Part shown: in pieces, positions 59,869-59,889 of the stretch
Position numbering within the stretch: the first letter of the stretch is position 1
How the letters are laid out: every line of letters starts with the position of its first letter
Origin: Pseudomonas sp. MWU13-2100
GTDB lineage: Bacteria > Pseudomonadota > Gammaproteobacteria > Pseudomonadales > Pseudomonadaceae
Length of the DNA stretch: 59,889 nt
Assembly (NCBI RefSeq): GCF_023242365.1
Contig: NZ_JALLIX010000041.1
Location: 1 to 59,889, forward strand
Reading direction: 5' to 3'
The notes under the pieces: generated by a model
What the model saw: only the letters and a program-made list of their open reading frames with translations
Database searches by the model: none
Told to the model about the DNA's origin: nothing
Made by a program: the position numbers and the translations under genes

Positions 59869-59889
59869 TAAGAAAAAGCCCGCGTCTTT
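59869..59889 (-). terminator. Possible terminator half, cut by the window edge
   Basis: AAGAAAAAGCCCGCG at the end of the window has the A-tract and GC arm expected for the terminator of a gene beyond the edge on the minus strand. The other arm is missing from the window. Confidence 0.3.

Overview
The window is a stretch of core chromosome from a fluorescent-group Pseudomonas. Gene content and order (gltA divergent from sdhCDAB-sucAB-lpd-sucCD, then brnQ, htpG, fabBA, gpsA, kdpFABCDE) match what I know of Pseudomonas. The high GC content and the many Pseudomonas-type REP palindromes fit too. Nothing marks it as a plasmid, prophage or integrative element. I see no tRNA, rRNA, CRISPR array or insertion sequence.

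Region by region. 1-434: a tandem array of 94-bp units carrying REP sequence, then the gltA terminator. 435-13697: the TCA-cycle block, with gltA on the minus strand and the succinate dehydrogenase, 2-oxoglutarate dehydrogenase and succinyl-CoA synthetase genes on the plus strand. The gaps before sucA and sucC hold structured leaders in the positions of known Pseudomonas candidate RNAs. 13698-21480: brnQ, an AlgU-type lipoprotein gene, two coupled hotdog thioesterases, htpG with a heat-shock promoter, a dienelactone hydrolase, a pirin and an OsmC-family protein. 21493-23240: the fabA-fabB unsaturated fatty acid operon. 23477-28490: an unusual minus-strand operon of TonB-dependent receptor, periplasmic binding protein and GacS/BarA-like hybrid kinase. 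28742-36020: gpsA, a DUF4389 protein, sixA, a pentapeptide-repeat protein, a thioesterase, two alpha/beta hydrolases, a DUF4892 protein and an AI-2E-type permease. 36164-38839: a four-EF-hand protein beside a two-component system. 39193-47301: the complete high-affinity potassium system kdpFABCDE, including the 29-residue kdpF. 47492-59732: a patatin-like protein, a lipoprotein, a MoxR-DUF58-TgpA operon with a CHAD protein and a thioesterase, a small membrane protein, a chemoreceptor, TatD, an MltF-like lytic transglycosylase and a DoxX protein.

How the genes work together. The first 13.7 kb supplies most of the oxidative TCA cycle from citrate synthesis to fumarate. sucAB and lpd together make the 2-oxoglutarate dehydrogenase complex, and sdhCDAB feeds electrons to ubiquinone. 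fabA-fabB and gpsA set membrane lipid composition. KdpDE senses potassium limitation and should drive kdpFABC through a KdpE-like direct repeat upstream of kdpF. The most unusual cluster is the receptor, binding protein and hybrid kinase operon, which looks like an envelope-spanning sensor rather than an importer because no permease or ATPase is present.

All assignments come from reading the sequence and from remembered family features. No database, covariance-model or structure search was run.
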